64,000 nt of DNA, from assembly GCF_025698545.1 (NCBI RefSeq), contig NC_068569.1:15810001-15874000 (forward strand), read 5' to 3'. The position numbers were made by a program, and so were the translations under genes. The stretch is from Gossypium raimondii (Eukaryota > Streptophyta > Magnoliopsida > Malvales > Malvaceae). This document shows, piece by piece, positions 23,608 through 37,249 of this stretch; positions within the stretch are counted from its first letter, which is position 1; the number at the start of each line of letters is the position of its first letter. The notes beneath the pieces were generated by a model. It was not told the origin of the DNA. It was given only the letters and a program-made list of their open reading frames with translations, and ran no database searches.

Positions 23608-26600
23608 AATGGGATTAAAATAATATTTTATGACCACTTCTGCAAAAGAAAACACACGACGTGGAGTCAGAGGCAAATACCAGTAGGGGGAGGCACCCCC
23701 CAAATTATGTAAACTCTTTTAGGCGGTTTGAGTTTTTAATTTTTTTTAATATTATAATTAATGTTAAAAAAAAGAGATAAATTTGTATTTAGTTGTGGTT
23801 CCCAATGTTTTTTTAAATTTTTATTTAAATTTGATTTTTTTATAAAATTTTATAAATTTTAATGATAAATTTAGTAATATTTTTTAATTTAATCTGATTG
23901 AAGCAATACAAAGTAGTATTTAAATATTAAACTGGTAAAAATAAAATTTAATAACTGTAATATTTAAATATAAATAGTATTTAAATATTAATTAGATAAA
24001 AAATAAACTTAAATAATTATAATATCTAATACAAAACGAGCATTTCACTTATTTTATTTTTTTAAATTTTAATGATCAAGATTATCCTAAATTTAAAAAT
24101 ACATTGTTCATAATAAATCTGACCCTCAACATGTATATTTTATATAAAATTCGACCCCTTATCAATAACTTTAGCTTCACCCCTGTTGAGTATATATAAA
24201 TATTTCGTGCAAGACAAGTTTAAAACGTCTTTATTGTGGATTAAAATATAGCTTAAAATAATAATTTTAACATTAAAGTAGATATTTGTTAAGAATAAAC
24301 ATCATTCTAATATATTAAAACACATTATTATTTATTATCTAATCAAGATAAACTTATAAATTACCATTATATCTTCAAGTTATTTGGGATCCAAACGTGA
24401 TAGTTTATTTTTAAAAACTTAATTAATATTTTTAATATATATCAAACAGAAAATATTTGATGCATGGTCGTTAATAGATCTTATGCATTGTTAGCTAATA
24501 ATAAGACGACACATCGTCACTTGTATAAAACAAAAAATATTGAAGGGTTTAAAATACAAACAACTTTTATATTTTTAAAAATAAATATTAATTATAATAG
24601 TTAAACATAAACAAATACGAAAAAATTAATACTGAAATTCAAATCCAAAACCTAAAACCCCAAAATCATAATCCAAAACCCTAAAATCTAAACCCCAAAA
24701 GAAAAAGAAATAATTATACATTAATATTTAATTATGTTTAATAAAATTAATATCCTTTATTTTAACATCATTCAATTTTTTAACTTACACAAATGATAAT
24801 GTGTCATTCTATTATTCACTGATGGTATATAAAACTATACACATGCACCAAGTATTAATCTTATATTAAATATAATAAAAAATAAACATTCCAAAAATCA
24901 TATTACCAATAAATCACATTTCCGCGATAGGAAAGTATAAAAAAATCGTCTAAAAATATTTAAATATATAAAAAAATTAATTTAGAATTCAAAAACAAAA
25001 CGATTAAATAATAAATCAAATTCGAACCGGTTTTGGAAACTAGGTGTTACTTATGGTTGAAAAATATTGGGCGCTGGTGGATTAAGGTATTTGGTACCTA
25101 AAATCACTTTAATCGACGTAGGTTCATCTTTCTTCTTTACATGCTCAAATTATTTGGAAGTAGAAAACTTAATTTCGAAGGCTTAAATCACTTTAATATA
25201 TGTGACCCAATTAGCAATCATGCTACTCCTTCTTTCTTAAAGTTGCTTCACCTTTATTGCTTTTTGTCCATCTATATTCTATAACTACGTGAGAAGCTCT
25301 TCCCTTCTTGGGTTTTGTTTGAACATGCTTTTACTTTCTTAGTTATTTTCAAAGCTCCTCTTTTCTTTAGTGTGTTTGAAATGTCTTGTTGTTTCTTAAT
25401 GGGTAAGGAAAAAGAACCATGAAAATGCTCAAAACCACATATCCCTTGTGCGCCCTTTATTCTACTTCCCACCATCTTTCCTTTGCCCTTTTCAACTGTT
25501 TCCACTATTAGTATTTTACAATACACCAAAATATGTTCCTCATTCTGAGTTTCAACATTTGAATCTTTGATCCAAATCCGTAATATTTTGTCCAAATTAT
25601 GGATCATTTATTTTTTAAAACAAAGAACGGAAAGTCAACATCCATGCAGTTCCCGTATTTATGTTTGTCTGTTCGACTTTCTTTTTTCTTTTTTTTTCCC
25701 TTTGAATGTCCTGTTTTAATAATTGAGAACTTTTTTCAGTTTGACATTTGAAAGACACAATGATATTAAAATGGATCAAAAATCCCATAATTGGATTAAT
25801 TCAGAATTCAAACTTCAAATTATGCTTTAATCCGAGGTGGTGTTTAACCTTTAGGTATCATGTTATACGGCGTTATATTTTAGATACATATATTATATTC
25901 GTGATTTACTCGTAAGAATTTGGTAGCAAATTTATTCACTTTAATTTCGGTCTTCCGAACTCTAATCCCCATTTACCAGGAAAAAATATCAGAGAAAACT
26001 TGTATTATATAATTAAATCATGTAGCTTTTATATTACATGTAGATGATTCATTTGGTTTAATAATTTTGATTTGTTTTTATTAGGCTTAATTCAATTTCA
26101 AATTAAATAATATTAAAATAATATTATTATTTTATTATTTTTAATAAAGTAAAACAAAGTTTTTTTCATACTTGTTAAATTGTTTTTTTTTTAAATTACA
26201 ATAATAGGACAAAACCCAAACAACAAATGCGACTAGCACAACTCAAACCCAAACCACACCTGGGGCGATAAACACCTTTGACCATCAAACCATTACATGG
26301 AGTTCTTTAAATTGTATTTTTAATCTTCCAGTATGCTTACGTTTAGAACCTAAATAGTATGTTTCATTTATAATTAATTCAACGCGAATAATTATTGATA
26401 TGATTTTTTTTAAATCTTCCATCTATTTAGGCATGATAAATTGTAATAGATGAAAACTTCCATCACACCATTTTAATTGGAATAGTTAAAAGTATTAACG
26501 ATTTGAATTAATTAATTATAATATGAAAATAAAGGGATTAATATATGTGTAACTACAGATATTTAATCCTACATTTAAACATAATAGAGTGATCATAATT

Positions 26601-29139
26601 TGACTTAAAATAATATATACCTAGCACAGTTATTTTTATTTTATTTTGAAATTTATAATAAATTTAAATATTTTTAAGAATCTATAAAGTATTTCATTTT
26701 AATTGTAAATATAGATAAATAAATAAAAATAAAAATTTTATTATTATTTTGAAAATAAATTCTATTAATTCATTCCATCAACGGGGCCATACAATTCAAG
26801 GAAAAAAAATAACAAACATTCGTAGTAGGCATTGACAGGCAAGCTCCATCAATGACTTCAGCTTCAATATCAATAAAATATTTATGACACGTTGACAATT
26901 GACTCTATCACAACTCATGCACGTCATATTTGGAGTAATTGCAAACATTTAATACAATAAGAAAATTAGCTTCAGATAGTTCAAAGCAGCAGGCAAAAAT
27001 TGATAAAAGAATCGAGCATCCACCAAATTGGAGAGGACAACGACAATATCATCCCCAAAATCACTTGCAAAAACAAGACTATATGCGTAAACAAAACTAA
27101 AAAAATTACTAAAATAACAGACAAAAACTTTTAAAAGTGAAGACTTATTGAACAAAAAAATATAGAACTTAATATAACATGAGTCTAAATCGACTCGTGA
27201 AATAATTTATTATTCCAAAGTATTCTCAAAACATAAATATATTAAGAAGTCGATGAAGAGCCACCAACTTTCCAAGAGAATTACTTGTGGTTGTTGGAGT
27301 TTCTGTGACGACAAACATCGCTATTTACAAACTGGAGAGAAAGCACGTGGAGTAAATGAGAAAAGAGAGAGAGAGAGAGTTTATAGAATGGAGAAAAAGA
27401 CTGACCAACATTAGTCAAAAAAAAAAAACAATTGGCTTGGAAGAAAAAGAAATACATTTCAGATAAAATTTGTTGTTGGCTCCTTAGCTTCACAAACTAC
27501 AAAATCGAACAAATAATAAATATTACAAAACCTTAAACAAATAAATTATAATACAAAAAAATGTGTTACCTGACAAACTCTCTCCACCTAGATGTCGGCT
27601 GACAAGATTTTTTCACCCCTCCAATATGTATTTTACTTGTATTTTATCAGATAATACTAATGCTACAGTATAAGTTGACACCACCAATAAAAAATGATTT
27701 TTTTAAACTCTACTATAATCTCATGTACATACTATTCATGATAATATTTTTTTGTATTAAAGGAATAAAAAAAACTTTTTTTTGGGTATTAATGGAGTTA
27801 AAAAACCTAAAATCTATTTATGGAGAACCATAAAGTTACCGAACTAAAGCAACTTTCGGTTCGGCCATTGAACAAGAGACACAAATACAAATCAATGTCC
27901 AAACTCCAAACCAAATGAACTTTGGGTTAGTTAAAGTTGAACAATATTTTAATAATTTCGAATTAGATGATCTTCATAGAAATACTTTTTATAGGATAAT
28001 TAAATAGTTTTAATTGATGTCAAATTGTTTACAGACCTACCTCCAACCGAATTAAAAACTTCAGTCAGGATGGATTTGGATGGATGATTGGATACGGTGC
28101 GGTATATTTAGTTTACTTTTTGTCTCATGTTACAATATCGATACAATATCTAATCTCATCGTCACTGTTGTTTTTACACTAATCACAGGTAAACGTACCA
28201 TCCGTCCAAACCCACCCTCAATCGCTTTAAATAAAAACTTATATATATATGGGTAATTTCCTTATCGTACAAATATATAGGTTAGAAAATACGTATAATT
28301 TTTTTTGTTGATTAATAAATTTAATATTTACTAATTCAATTGATTTGCATTTGAATTTAATAATGTGCAATTATTTATAAAAAATTAAAATATTTTTGAA
28401 TAATAAAATTTCTTTTAAATATAAAAGACATTAATGTAATTTCTCTAATCAAGTTGATGTATGGTTGACTCGTGACACTAACTCAGTTAGGACTTAAATA
28501 ATAGTACAAATATATAATTGATGGATGTAATAAAATATAAATGTTAAAATTTATTAAGAGCAATAAAACAGATTTGGTTAAGTAGTCGATCTAATATTTT
28601 ATTAATGCAAACGACATGGGTTGAAATTTCATCATGTGCATATAAATATTTTTGTTTTTAAAGAATAAGACTAGAATACTCTCAAATAATATAATTTATT
28701 TTAAATATGAAAAGGCATTAAAGTAATTTTCCTAATCAAATCGATACTCAATTAACTCGTAATACCAACTCAATTAAGGACTTAAATAATAGTATAAAAA
28801 TATAAAATATAAATACACAATTGATGAATCAATAAAATATAAATATTAAAATATAATAAAGTAAAAACGTGTGGTAAATATAATATTTTACTTATATATT
28901 CAAGTTTCATCAAATACATCGTTCAAAAATGTATAATTATTTTAGTTTCTTTTAAAAACTAAAACATCCTCGTATAAATATTTTAAAATAATTGGAATCC
29001 AAAATATTCCAATATATGTAATATAAACATAGATTTCGCCTTCAAAATTTTGTTACAAATTTACAATTATATAATTATAATATAAAATTATATTAAAATT
29101 TAGCACTTAACAAAAATTATAATCAATGAATTTACTCAT
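23608..29139. other. Long AT-rich intergenic stretch
   Basis: No gene can be supported over about 5.5 kb. A minus-strand 111-codon frame at 25272-25607 has no firm match and could be a remnant of a LINE ORF1, but there is no domain to prove it. GA-rich and poly-A runs occur at 27366-27378 and 27419-27428. The remainder looks like old, decayed repeat DNA. Confidence 0.5.
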
Positions 29140-29230
29140 ACGTGATACGTTTCCTACGTGATGTTCGCCACGTCTACCAATTCAAAACTCGTTTGATTGT
29201 AAAGAATTACACGTGGGCCCTTAAACACGT
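29140..29230 (+). promoter_or_regulatory. Cluster of six ACGT-core elements upstream of the glucanase gene
   Basis: ACGT cores start at 29140, 29147, 29156, 29170, 29211 and 29227, 182-272 bases before the start codon. They include CACGTG-type G-boxes (ACACGTGGGCCC; ACACGTGA) and a GCCACGTC. Such clusters are typical bZIP (ABRE/G-box) binding sites. The adjoining GGGCCC resembles a TCP-factor site. Confidence 0.5.
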
Positions 29231-29411
29231 GATACTAATTTCGAAGTTTTTATCCTTTTCTTTCTCAAATCCTTTTCCCACCGAAAGTTCTCTTTTACGA
29301 TTATACCCTTCTTCCCTTCCCGTTGCTTGTTTATTTATCGCTGCGACACTTTCACGAATGAATGAAATCAGACTTTGTAACGTGCAAAACTGAGAGATCA
29401 TCCCTTCAGTT

Positions 29412-31415
29412 ATGTCTGCGCTTCATTTTACTGTAACTTTCCTCCTTCTGACTCTGTTACTGGAAGTAAATAAAGCAAGTAAGTTTCTTCATTCCTTTCT
29501 TCCACGGTTTAATCCAAGTATCTGAGATTAATTGTATGGTAAAATGTAGAATTCACCTTCTTTTTTCCTTTGGTTTTTTTTCAATATTTTAAAATATAAC
29601 TTTTTTATCTTGTTTATGCAAACTTTTCTTTGAACATCATATATGGAAAAAACCAGTTCATTCCTTTGTTTTCGCTTCTAAGACATCGTTGAACAGTGGA
29701 AACAGTTCACTTAACTACATGTAAGGGGGAAATTTGTATTCCCGAGAGAAGTTTAACAGGATACGCCTTTACCTGCAGAATCCCAATCATTTATTGGCGT
29801 AAATTATGGACAAGTGGCCGACAATCTACCATCACCGGCAGCCACGGCAAAGCTTCTCCAATCCACTTCAATCCAAAAGGTCCGACTATACGGCTCCGAC
29901 GCCGCAATGATCAAAGCGCTAGCCAACACCGGAATTGGCATCGTCATCGGCACGGCCAACGGTGACATCCCTGCCTTGGCCTCCGACCCGAATTTTGCCA
30001 AAAACTGGGTGGATACAAACGTAGTTGCTTATTATCCAGCCAGTAAAATCATCCTGATTAACGTTGGCAACGAGGTCATCATGTCGGGTGATAACAATTT
30101 GATATCTCAGTTGTTGCCCGCCATGCAAAATGTCAAGAATGCCCTCGATGCGGCTTCGCTGGGGGATAAGGTGAAGGTCTCGACGGTGCATTCAATGACT
30201 CTGTTGAAACAGTCTGAGCCGCCATCTTCTGGGAGCTTCGACCCGGCTTATGGAGACATGTTGAAGGGAGTCTTAGCATTTAACAATGCTACCGGTTCAC
30301 CTTTTGCCATTAACCCGTACCCTTTCTTCGCTTACCGGAGCGATCCAAGGCCTGAAACGCTGGCGTTCTGCTTGTTCCAACCCAATTCGGGGCGTTTGGA
30401 TGGCAACACGAAAATCAATTACATGAACATGTTCGACGCTCAGGTAGTCCCATACTCCCATGCATGTAACATGAACATGTTTTATAATTCCCACTTAAAA
30501 TGATTCTTTTCGTTTAATTTAATGGATTTTTTACTTATACACAGGTGGACGCTGTTCGTTCTGCATTGGATGCCATGGGGTTTAAGAACGTCGAAATCGT
30601 GGTTGCCGAGACAGGTTGGCCGTACAAAGGAGACAGCGATGAAGTAGGAGCAAGCATTGAGAACGCCAAGGCTTACAATGGAAACTTGATTGCGCACCTT
30701 CGGTCAATGGTGGGGACTCCATTGATGCCGGGGAAATCTGTCGACACATATTTATTTGCTCTCTACGATGAGAACTTGAAACCCGGACCAACTTCCGAAA
30801 GATCCTTCGGGCTTTACCAATCCGCCGATCTCACCATGACTTATGACGTTGGCCTCTCAAAGAGTAGCAGCCAGGCCCAGGTGAGAAAACTTCGACGACT
30901 ATTACTCAACAGCTCTCATCTTCATAGTGTTAATAATTGGCAGTGAATCTTATATTTGTTTATTTTTCTCCCCAAGACTCCGGCCAGTCCCGCAACAGAG
31001 AAGACACCAGCGACGCTGTCAGTAGTGGCACCATCGCCGGAGCCAAAGAAAGCATCTTGGTGTGTTCCAAAGAAAGATGTTACAGATGCCGAATTGCAGG
31101 CAAGTTTGGATTATGCTTGTGCACATGGCATAGATTGTAGTCCAATCCAACCGGGAGGGTCTTGTTTCGAGCCAAATACACTATCAGCACATGCAGCATA
31201 TGCGATGAATCTCTATTATCAAAGTTCTGGCCCGGATCCATCGAGCTGTGATTTCTCACAAGCAGCCATGCTTTCTTCTAGCAACCCAAGTACAAATTTC
31301 TTAAAGTGGACCTCTGCTTTTTACTGTATGAATACAATTGTTAATCTCATTTTATATGAATATTTGGCACTTTACAGGCTATAATGGTTGCACTTTCCCT
31401 GGTGGGAGTACATGA
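29412..31415 (+). CDS. Glucan endo-1,3-beta-glucosidase, GH17 with C-terminal X8 (CBM43) domain
   Basis: Secreted enzyme that cuts beta-1,3-glucan (callose) in cell walls and around plasmodesmata. Exons 29412-29478, 29779-30443, 30545-30880, 30977-31289, 31378-31415 join in frame to 472 residues. Residues 1-22 are a signal peptide (MSALHFTVTFLLLTLLLEVN). The GH17 barrel runs from about residue 24 (SQSFIGVNYGQVADNLP) to about 350. The acid/base is Glu121 in VGNEV and the nucleophile Glu266 in AETGWP; both are present. A Pro/Ser/Thr-rich linker (about 357-382) leads to the X8 domain (from SWCVPK, about 383), with cysteines in the usual spacing, ending CTFPGGST. No GPI-anchor-like hydrophobic tail follows, so the product is probably soluble or wall-bound. 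It looks closest to the Arabidopsis glucosidase 12/13 type. The start is the first ATG and gives a good signal peptide. Confidence 0.95.
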
Positions 31416-32788
31416 AAAAGGAGAGTAGTAATTCGGGCAGATGAATGAAGGGCAGTGGGGGGCAACTTTTGTTGTTCTTTATTTTCATCAACTTTCAGTA
31501 ATGGTATTGAGTGATTGGCACTTCTTCGAGTGTGAAAAAGATGAAAGAAATGCTTACCTTTTTTAATTTAGAAATTAGGACCTCATGTCTTGTTGCATTA
31601 TATATATGGATGTATGTATGCATGTATTTGCAAAGGATTTAAGAATTGATGCAAATTATTGTTGTACTTCAAAGCAGCAAGTGCTGTCTTTTTATAAAGG
31701 CACATTGAAGATGACTTTTAAGTAATTCAGCCGTCGGTTTTCTCAGAAACTGGAGAAAGCAATGGTAACTTTTAACGTTGTCATCGACATCTTGGAAAAA
31801 GAAAATGTAATTGCAGAAGAGTAGAAAATCGTGATAAATTGCATTCTTGAAGAGTATATATGGTACATCGTTAAGTGAAATTAAAATGTTGGAAGTATTT
31901 GGAACAACTGAACAAACCCACCATTTCTTTTAAAGAAAAAGCAAACCACAAGGTAATTTAAATATTAGGACCTAAAATTTTGTGAAAAAGTTATTTAGTA
32001 AATAAAATTTAAATTTTATCATTATATTTTAATTATTTTATTTATTAAATATATAATTGTTTTTCTTTGTAGTTAATTCTCTATAGGTTCATTTATAACT
32101 TTTAATTTTAATTAATTTATTTATAAATAAATCTATTTGTATATAATTAAGTTATTTTCTAATTAATTATGTATAAATGAAGGGGAAAAATCAAGAATAT
32201 TTTATGACTTTAAACTTCATAGAGATTACAATCCATTTATACGTTATATGAAATTAAAAGTTAAAAAAAAAAACTTCCAAACAATAAAAGAATAAAGCAT
32301 AATAAAATAAATTTTATATAAACATAAGCGCAGTAAGTCTTTGAGTTATTGTTTAGTGATAATTTTATTTTACTTTTGATGATTTATTTTCTTCCATTTT
32401 CATCATTGTCTTTATATAAATATCAAAATTCATTCCTTATCATCTACGAGAACTATGGTTTCCTAAAAAAGGAAAGACAAATCGATGCTTCAAATTTTGA
32501 CAAATTTTATGATGAGATTTTCACCAATCTTATTTTAAAAGTTTAATTTTAAACATTCCAACAATATCGAAATAATATGAATTATACTTCTACCATGATT
32601 GTTTTGTAATATTTTATGATTTGTTTAAAATTTTAAAAGCCTCAATATACGGCATGCTAACTTATATCAAATCATTAATGTTTGGTTGTTCCTTCACTCA
32701 TATATATATTGATAGGATGTTTCGTACATTTATTTTAAAATAGAAAGTTTTTATTTTTAGATTCCTATTTAACTCCTTTGTATTATTT
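31416..32788. other. Glucanase 3' flank and AT-rich spacer
   Basis: The first few hundred bases should include the 3' untranslated region. The rest is AT-rich with no supportable gene. Confidence 0.5.
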
Positions 32789-32793
32789 TAAAG

Positions 32794-34052
32794 TGTCGAA
32801 ACCGTTTTTTGAAAACAAAAAATTTAGTTGTCAACTTTTAAAAATAAAACTGGAGTCGCCACCGATCCTTTTATTAAGGTGTGATCGGCCCACCTTAAAA
32901 AAAATTATTTTGGCCTACGAATTTTGAGAAAACGAGTCCGGGAGTCGATTCACATACGAGGAAGGGTTAGCACCTCAGAACGCCCAAAATCGGTACCAAA
33001 TTGATTATTTGATATCTTAGTGTCGAAAGTTAAAAAAGATTTTAAAATAAGCTTGAATGATGAAATTTGCAAAAGGATAACCAATTGTTCAAGTCATGTA
33101 AAGAAATCGAGTCCCAATACGTTAGGGTACGATTCCTCATAATCCCCGAACTTTGAATATCACTTTTATTTTATGTGAAAATCTTCATTTTGAGAAATTA
33201 ACATGCCACACCCAATACGTTAGGACACAACGAGTTAAGTTCCCAAAATGATTTTTATACTCTTGCATCTTGAATAAAGAATATTCTCGGTTATTTAAGA
33301 TTAACAAAGAAAATCAGAACCCAATACGTTAGGGCTCAATTTTCCTCGAAAATCCCAAACTTCGAATATTGCTTTTTTTTGAAAAAAAATTGAATCGAGA
33401 AAATAACTTTGATGTATTGCCAAAACCAAAATATATTTTCTAAAGGGTATGTTAAACAGTTATTGTACAATGTGAAACAAATACCTCAATTTCAATTATA
33501 TGTATATATGCATGTCAAAATACAAGTATAATATATAAATAAATTTTGAAAACATGTACATGCATATATTAAAACGGGTATAAGTATACATAAAACGAAT
33601 GAAATATATAAAACAAAACTTATAATATTTTCTAAAAATGTATGTATATATGTAGGTGAAGATTGTGAAAGCAAGATAAAAATAATATAAAAGTATGTAT
33701 ATGTGCATACCAAAATGCCAATACACACATATATATATATAATATGTATACAAAAATTATGGAAAAATATGTACATGTACTTATAAGACAAAAATAAAAA
33801 TATAATGTATTAAGAAATTATGAAAATATGTATATATATGTATATAAAAATACGGAAAATCTATTTACAATCATTTTGAATGGCGTATGTGTATATCTAT
33901 ATCTATATATGTATATAAGAGTATATAAAAGTTATGCAAATAGAATAATAAAAAAATATAAATATATGTAAGGTGCATGTGTTTATAAAAGTTTTTTTAA
34001 AATGTATGTATACATTATTATAAAAATATGTATGTATATATATATAGTAATG

Positions 34053-34113
<61 letters not shown>

Positions 34114-35203
34114 TAGCAGAATTAATAATATAAAACTAAAACAATAGATAGGATTAAATCAAACATAAACAAAGTTTTGAAGCCAAATTTAAAGAAGGAA
34201 ATAAAAAGGGGACCAAATTAAAATGCACGCAACAGGAGGAGGATCGAAAGAGTAATTACCCAAACCTCCAAAACACTGCGCAACAATATGGACCAAATTG
34301 AAATAGTATTAAAAAATATGGCCAAATTTAAAAAAAATAATAAAAAAACTGATTTAAGCACCCCTCAAAGAACAGATGACCAAATGTGAAAATAGCCCAT
34401 TTTAAAGAAAGGGGCGGATCCTGGGACCGGATCGGGTCGTGCGCGTGGGTGTGCCCCTATACGGCGCCGTTTTGAGGCCACTGTATCAGGCCCTAAACGA
34501 CGCCGTTTTACAGTCGTTACAAAACCAAAATTTTCTAAAAAAAAACCATTTTCTTTCCTCTTTCAACACTAAACAGCAGAGAAACCCTCTGCTTGGGCTT
34601 CATCTTCTCTGCCGCCGCCAATCAAGGCCGACCCACGGCCTCCGTTGATGCCCCAATTTCTGATGGCGACGGAAAAGGGAACACCGCAACAAGACCGGGT
34701 AAGTTTTCTTTTCTCCCCTCTTTATATTTTGAGCAAAAAAATGAAAAAAAAAACAAATTCCTTAAAGAGCGACGAACACTAAGAAATAAAACGGAAGAAA
34801 GAATCACTTCTATTCAGATTTTTCTTTTTTTCTATTGATTTTGTGACCCCTTCATTACAGATTTCAAATGGCTTTTTATAGCCCGAAAAGAAAAAGAAAA
34901 ACAATAAAATCAATATCTGTTGTTGATATTCTTTGCTATTTTTTCTCCTTCAGATTCTTTGAGTCCGTCTTTTGCAGGTGTCGTGGGGAACAAACGTGGA
35001 GGAGTCGGCCCCGAGACGTGCGGCAGTTGGAGGCTTGCTGGCGGTGTTGGGCAGACATGCGGCTGATACTAAGGTTTCTTTGGGCTAGGGTTAACTTGGG
35101 TTTTAGGTTATGAATTGGGTCAAATGGGATATTTGGGTTTGTTTGTTGGTCTGGGCCCGGGCATATTTATTTGTTTGGGCCCGGGCATTATTGGGCTTGT
35201 ACA
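32794..35203 (-). repeat. LTR of the gypsy element (3' LTR in element orientation)
   Basis: 2,410 bp, TGTCGAAACC...GGCTTGTACA on the plus strand, nearly collinear with 41128-43520. Differences seen by eye are scattered substitutions, a rearranged stretch at about 32945-32980, and a longer AAT tract (34049-34111). Small frames inside (for example at 34439 and 34868) recur in both LTRs and are not genes. Confidence 0.93.
34049..34111. repeat. (AAT)n microsatellite inside the left LTR
   Basis: About 20 AAT units. The matching tract in the right LTR (42385-42427) is about 14 units, so the two have changed length since insertion. Confidence 0.9.
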
Positions 35204-35216
35204 GCTGCCCCTCTTT
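35204..35216 (-). promoter_or_regulatory. Polypurine tract of the gypsy element
   Basis: The minus strand reads AAAGAGGGGCAGC directly before the LTR's TGTACA. This is the expected plus-strand primer of reverse transcription and fixes the element's direction. Confidence 0.7.
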
Positions 35217-35319
35217 GCTCGTTGTCGTGTAACGGGAATAGAGCAAAGACCACAAGGCCCAATTGTGCCTGGTCGTACTGAGCCTTAACTTATTCAATGT
35301 TTCTCTACTTCAAATAGCT

Positions 35320-36230
35320 TTGTTCCTTCCTACTGCATCTTCAGAGGTATAGGGATTGGTGCTTCTTATCTACTCCACTGCAATGCCAGGGAGATAGGAT
35401 TCACATTTTGTAGCTTCTCAGAAGAACAAACTTTGCCATCTTTGATCTACTCCACTGCAACTTCAGGGAGATAAGTCCCATAGCTTCAACTTGTTCTGCT
35501 ACAACTTCAAGATAAATCTGATGCGATCTACTCTACTGTAACTTCAGAGAGATGAGATCTGTTGTTTTAATCCACTCCATTGCAACTTCAAGGAGATAGG
35601 ATTGATTACTCATGTCTGCTCCACTGTAACTTCAGGGAGATAAGACTCGTATCTTCGATCTACTTCACTGCCACTACAGGAAGACAAGATCTGCTTTCTT
35701 CAATCTACTTCACGCTAATACATGAAGACAAGATCTATTTTATTCAATCTGCTTTACGCCAATACATAAAGATAAGATTTACTCTCTTCGATCTACTTCG
35801 CCACCAGTATGGGAAGGCAAGATCTAGTATCTCTAATCTACTTCACGCCAGTACATGAAGACAAGATCTATTTTTTTCTTCGATCTACTTCACGCCAATA
35901 CATGAAGACAAGATCTGCTTTCTTGGATCTACTTCGCCACCAGTATGGGAAGATAAAATATGTATATTCGATCCCCTTCGCTACCAATATAGGAAGACAA
36001 GACCTACTATCTTTGATCTACTTCACGCCAGTACATGAAGACACGATCTGTTTTCTTCGACCTACTCCACCACCAGTATGGGGAGACAAGATCTGTTTCT
36101 TTGATCTGCTTCGCCACCAGTATGGGAAGGCAAGATCAGCTTTTTTCTGATCTCTGATCTACTTCACGCTAGTACATGAAGACAAGATCTGTTATCTTTC
36201 ACCCTGCTCCACTGCAACTTCTGGAGATAA
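35320..36230. repeat. Diverged tandem-repeat tract in the retrotransposon 3' region
   Basis: Units of about 42-58 bases recur more than 15 times, built on GATCTACTTC, ACGCCAGTACATGAAGA and CAAGATCTG, with a variant ACCAGTATGGGAAG. Two sub-types alternate (CACTGCAACTTCAGGGAGAT toward 35330-35640, and the ACGCC/CCACCAGTAT types toward 35690-36180). The tract lies beside the polypurine tract, where Tat-lineage elements are known to carry tandem arrays. Confidence 0.85.
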
Positions 36231-37079
36231 GGTTTTATGATTCCACCGACCTGTTCTCTGTGGAACATGACTTGTATGATGAACCTAATTATGCCTAGTG
36301 ATTAGGATGTCATGATCAAATGAATCAAATGCTCCTAACTAGACGTGTGTGAATGACATTTGAATGTTATGTTATGAAAAATGAATATTGAATGTTTAAA
36401 GTCATTATTGCTCATTAAGGCTTCCTTTGTGACAACAACGCTTCGTCAAAACTTGGAAATCTTAATCTTGACTCTTGACCCCTAGATATCTTCGACCTTT
36501 TAACCCGGTGAAGTCTAAACAATAGTCCTGCTTCAGGCTCCTGCATTATTTAGAAATTTCTAGAGTAATATGAAAAACTTCCCTTGTGAAAGTTTTGTTA
36601 GTCCATTAATTATTATTCTAATGCAACATGCTTGCAAAAAAGATTATGGATAAGAAATAGAGTTGGTTCTGAGCATAGCTTGAAATGAATAAGTTGTCAA
36701 AGATAATAAAGATAAATGACAAAGAAATGTGTATCTTGGAAATGAATGAAGTGTTCCAAGAATAACAAAAATGGTATAAGGATTAGGTGCCCCAGATATC
36801 GTAGCTTGAACTTCTCTGTACAAACTTGCTGAAGACCTTTCTGGGTTTGACATGTGTTTAGGAGATCTACCATACTCTATCGATGCCCCAAGATGTCGCA
36901 TACCCTTTCCTGTTGATTCTGGTATAGCAAGACCATCAGATATCCCATTCGATCAATTATTTGAGCCGCTCGATTACTTCATGCCCCATTCTGATCAATA
37001 TTTGAGTCATCCTTTTCGGGTTTTCAACTCAAATCCCCTTTGGTCTAAGGCGCCCTTTGCGAGTTTTCACCTTAGCCTC

Positions 37080-37225
37080 TCCATTTTTTTTTACTCAAGG
37101 CTCCCTTTGTAGGGTTTCACCCTGGTCTCTTTTTTTTTTTTGACTCAAAGAGCCCCTTTGTAGGGTTTCACCTTGGCCTTTTTTTTTTTGACTCAAAGCG
37201 CCCTTTGTAGGCTTTCACCTTGGTC
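37080..37225. repeat. Short tandem repeat, about 55-60 bp unit
   Basis: Three copies of a unit with GACTCAA, then CCCTTTGTAGG, then TTTCACC and a poly-T run. It is in the deleted pol-to-LTR interval of the gypsy element. Confidence 0.7.
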
Positions 37226-37249
37226 CCACCTTTTAGGAAAAGTACTTCC

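Noticed and set aside
33492..33791. Ile/Tyr-rich membrane-like protein on the minus strand
   Set aside because: Low-complexity TATA/ATGTAT repeat inside the LTR, repeated at 41824-42123. It is composition, not a gene.
34439..34838. Frames that could be a small protein (VGVPLYGAVLRPLYQALND and neighbours)
   Set aside because: The same frames occur at 42754-43017 because both are LTR sequence. They shift frame between copies and match no family.
35580..36150. Repetitive plus-strand proteins (IYFTPVHEDK repeats)
   Set aside because: They are translations of the tandem-repeat tract in the retrotransposon, which lies on the non-coding strand of the element.
35320..36230. CRISPR-like spaced repeats
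   Set aside because: This is a plant nuclear genome, the units are diverged and contiguous with no unique spacers, and the tract belongs to a retrotransposon.
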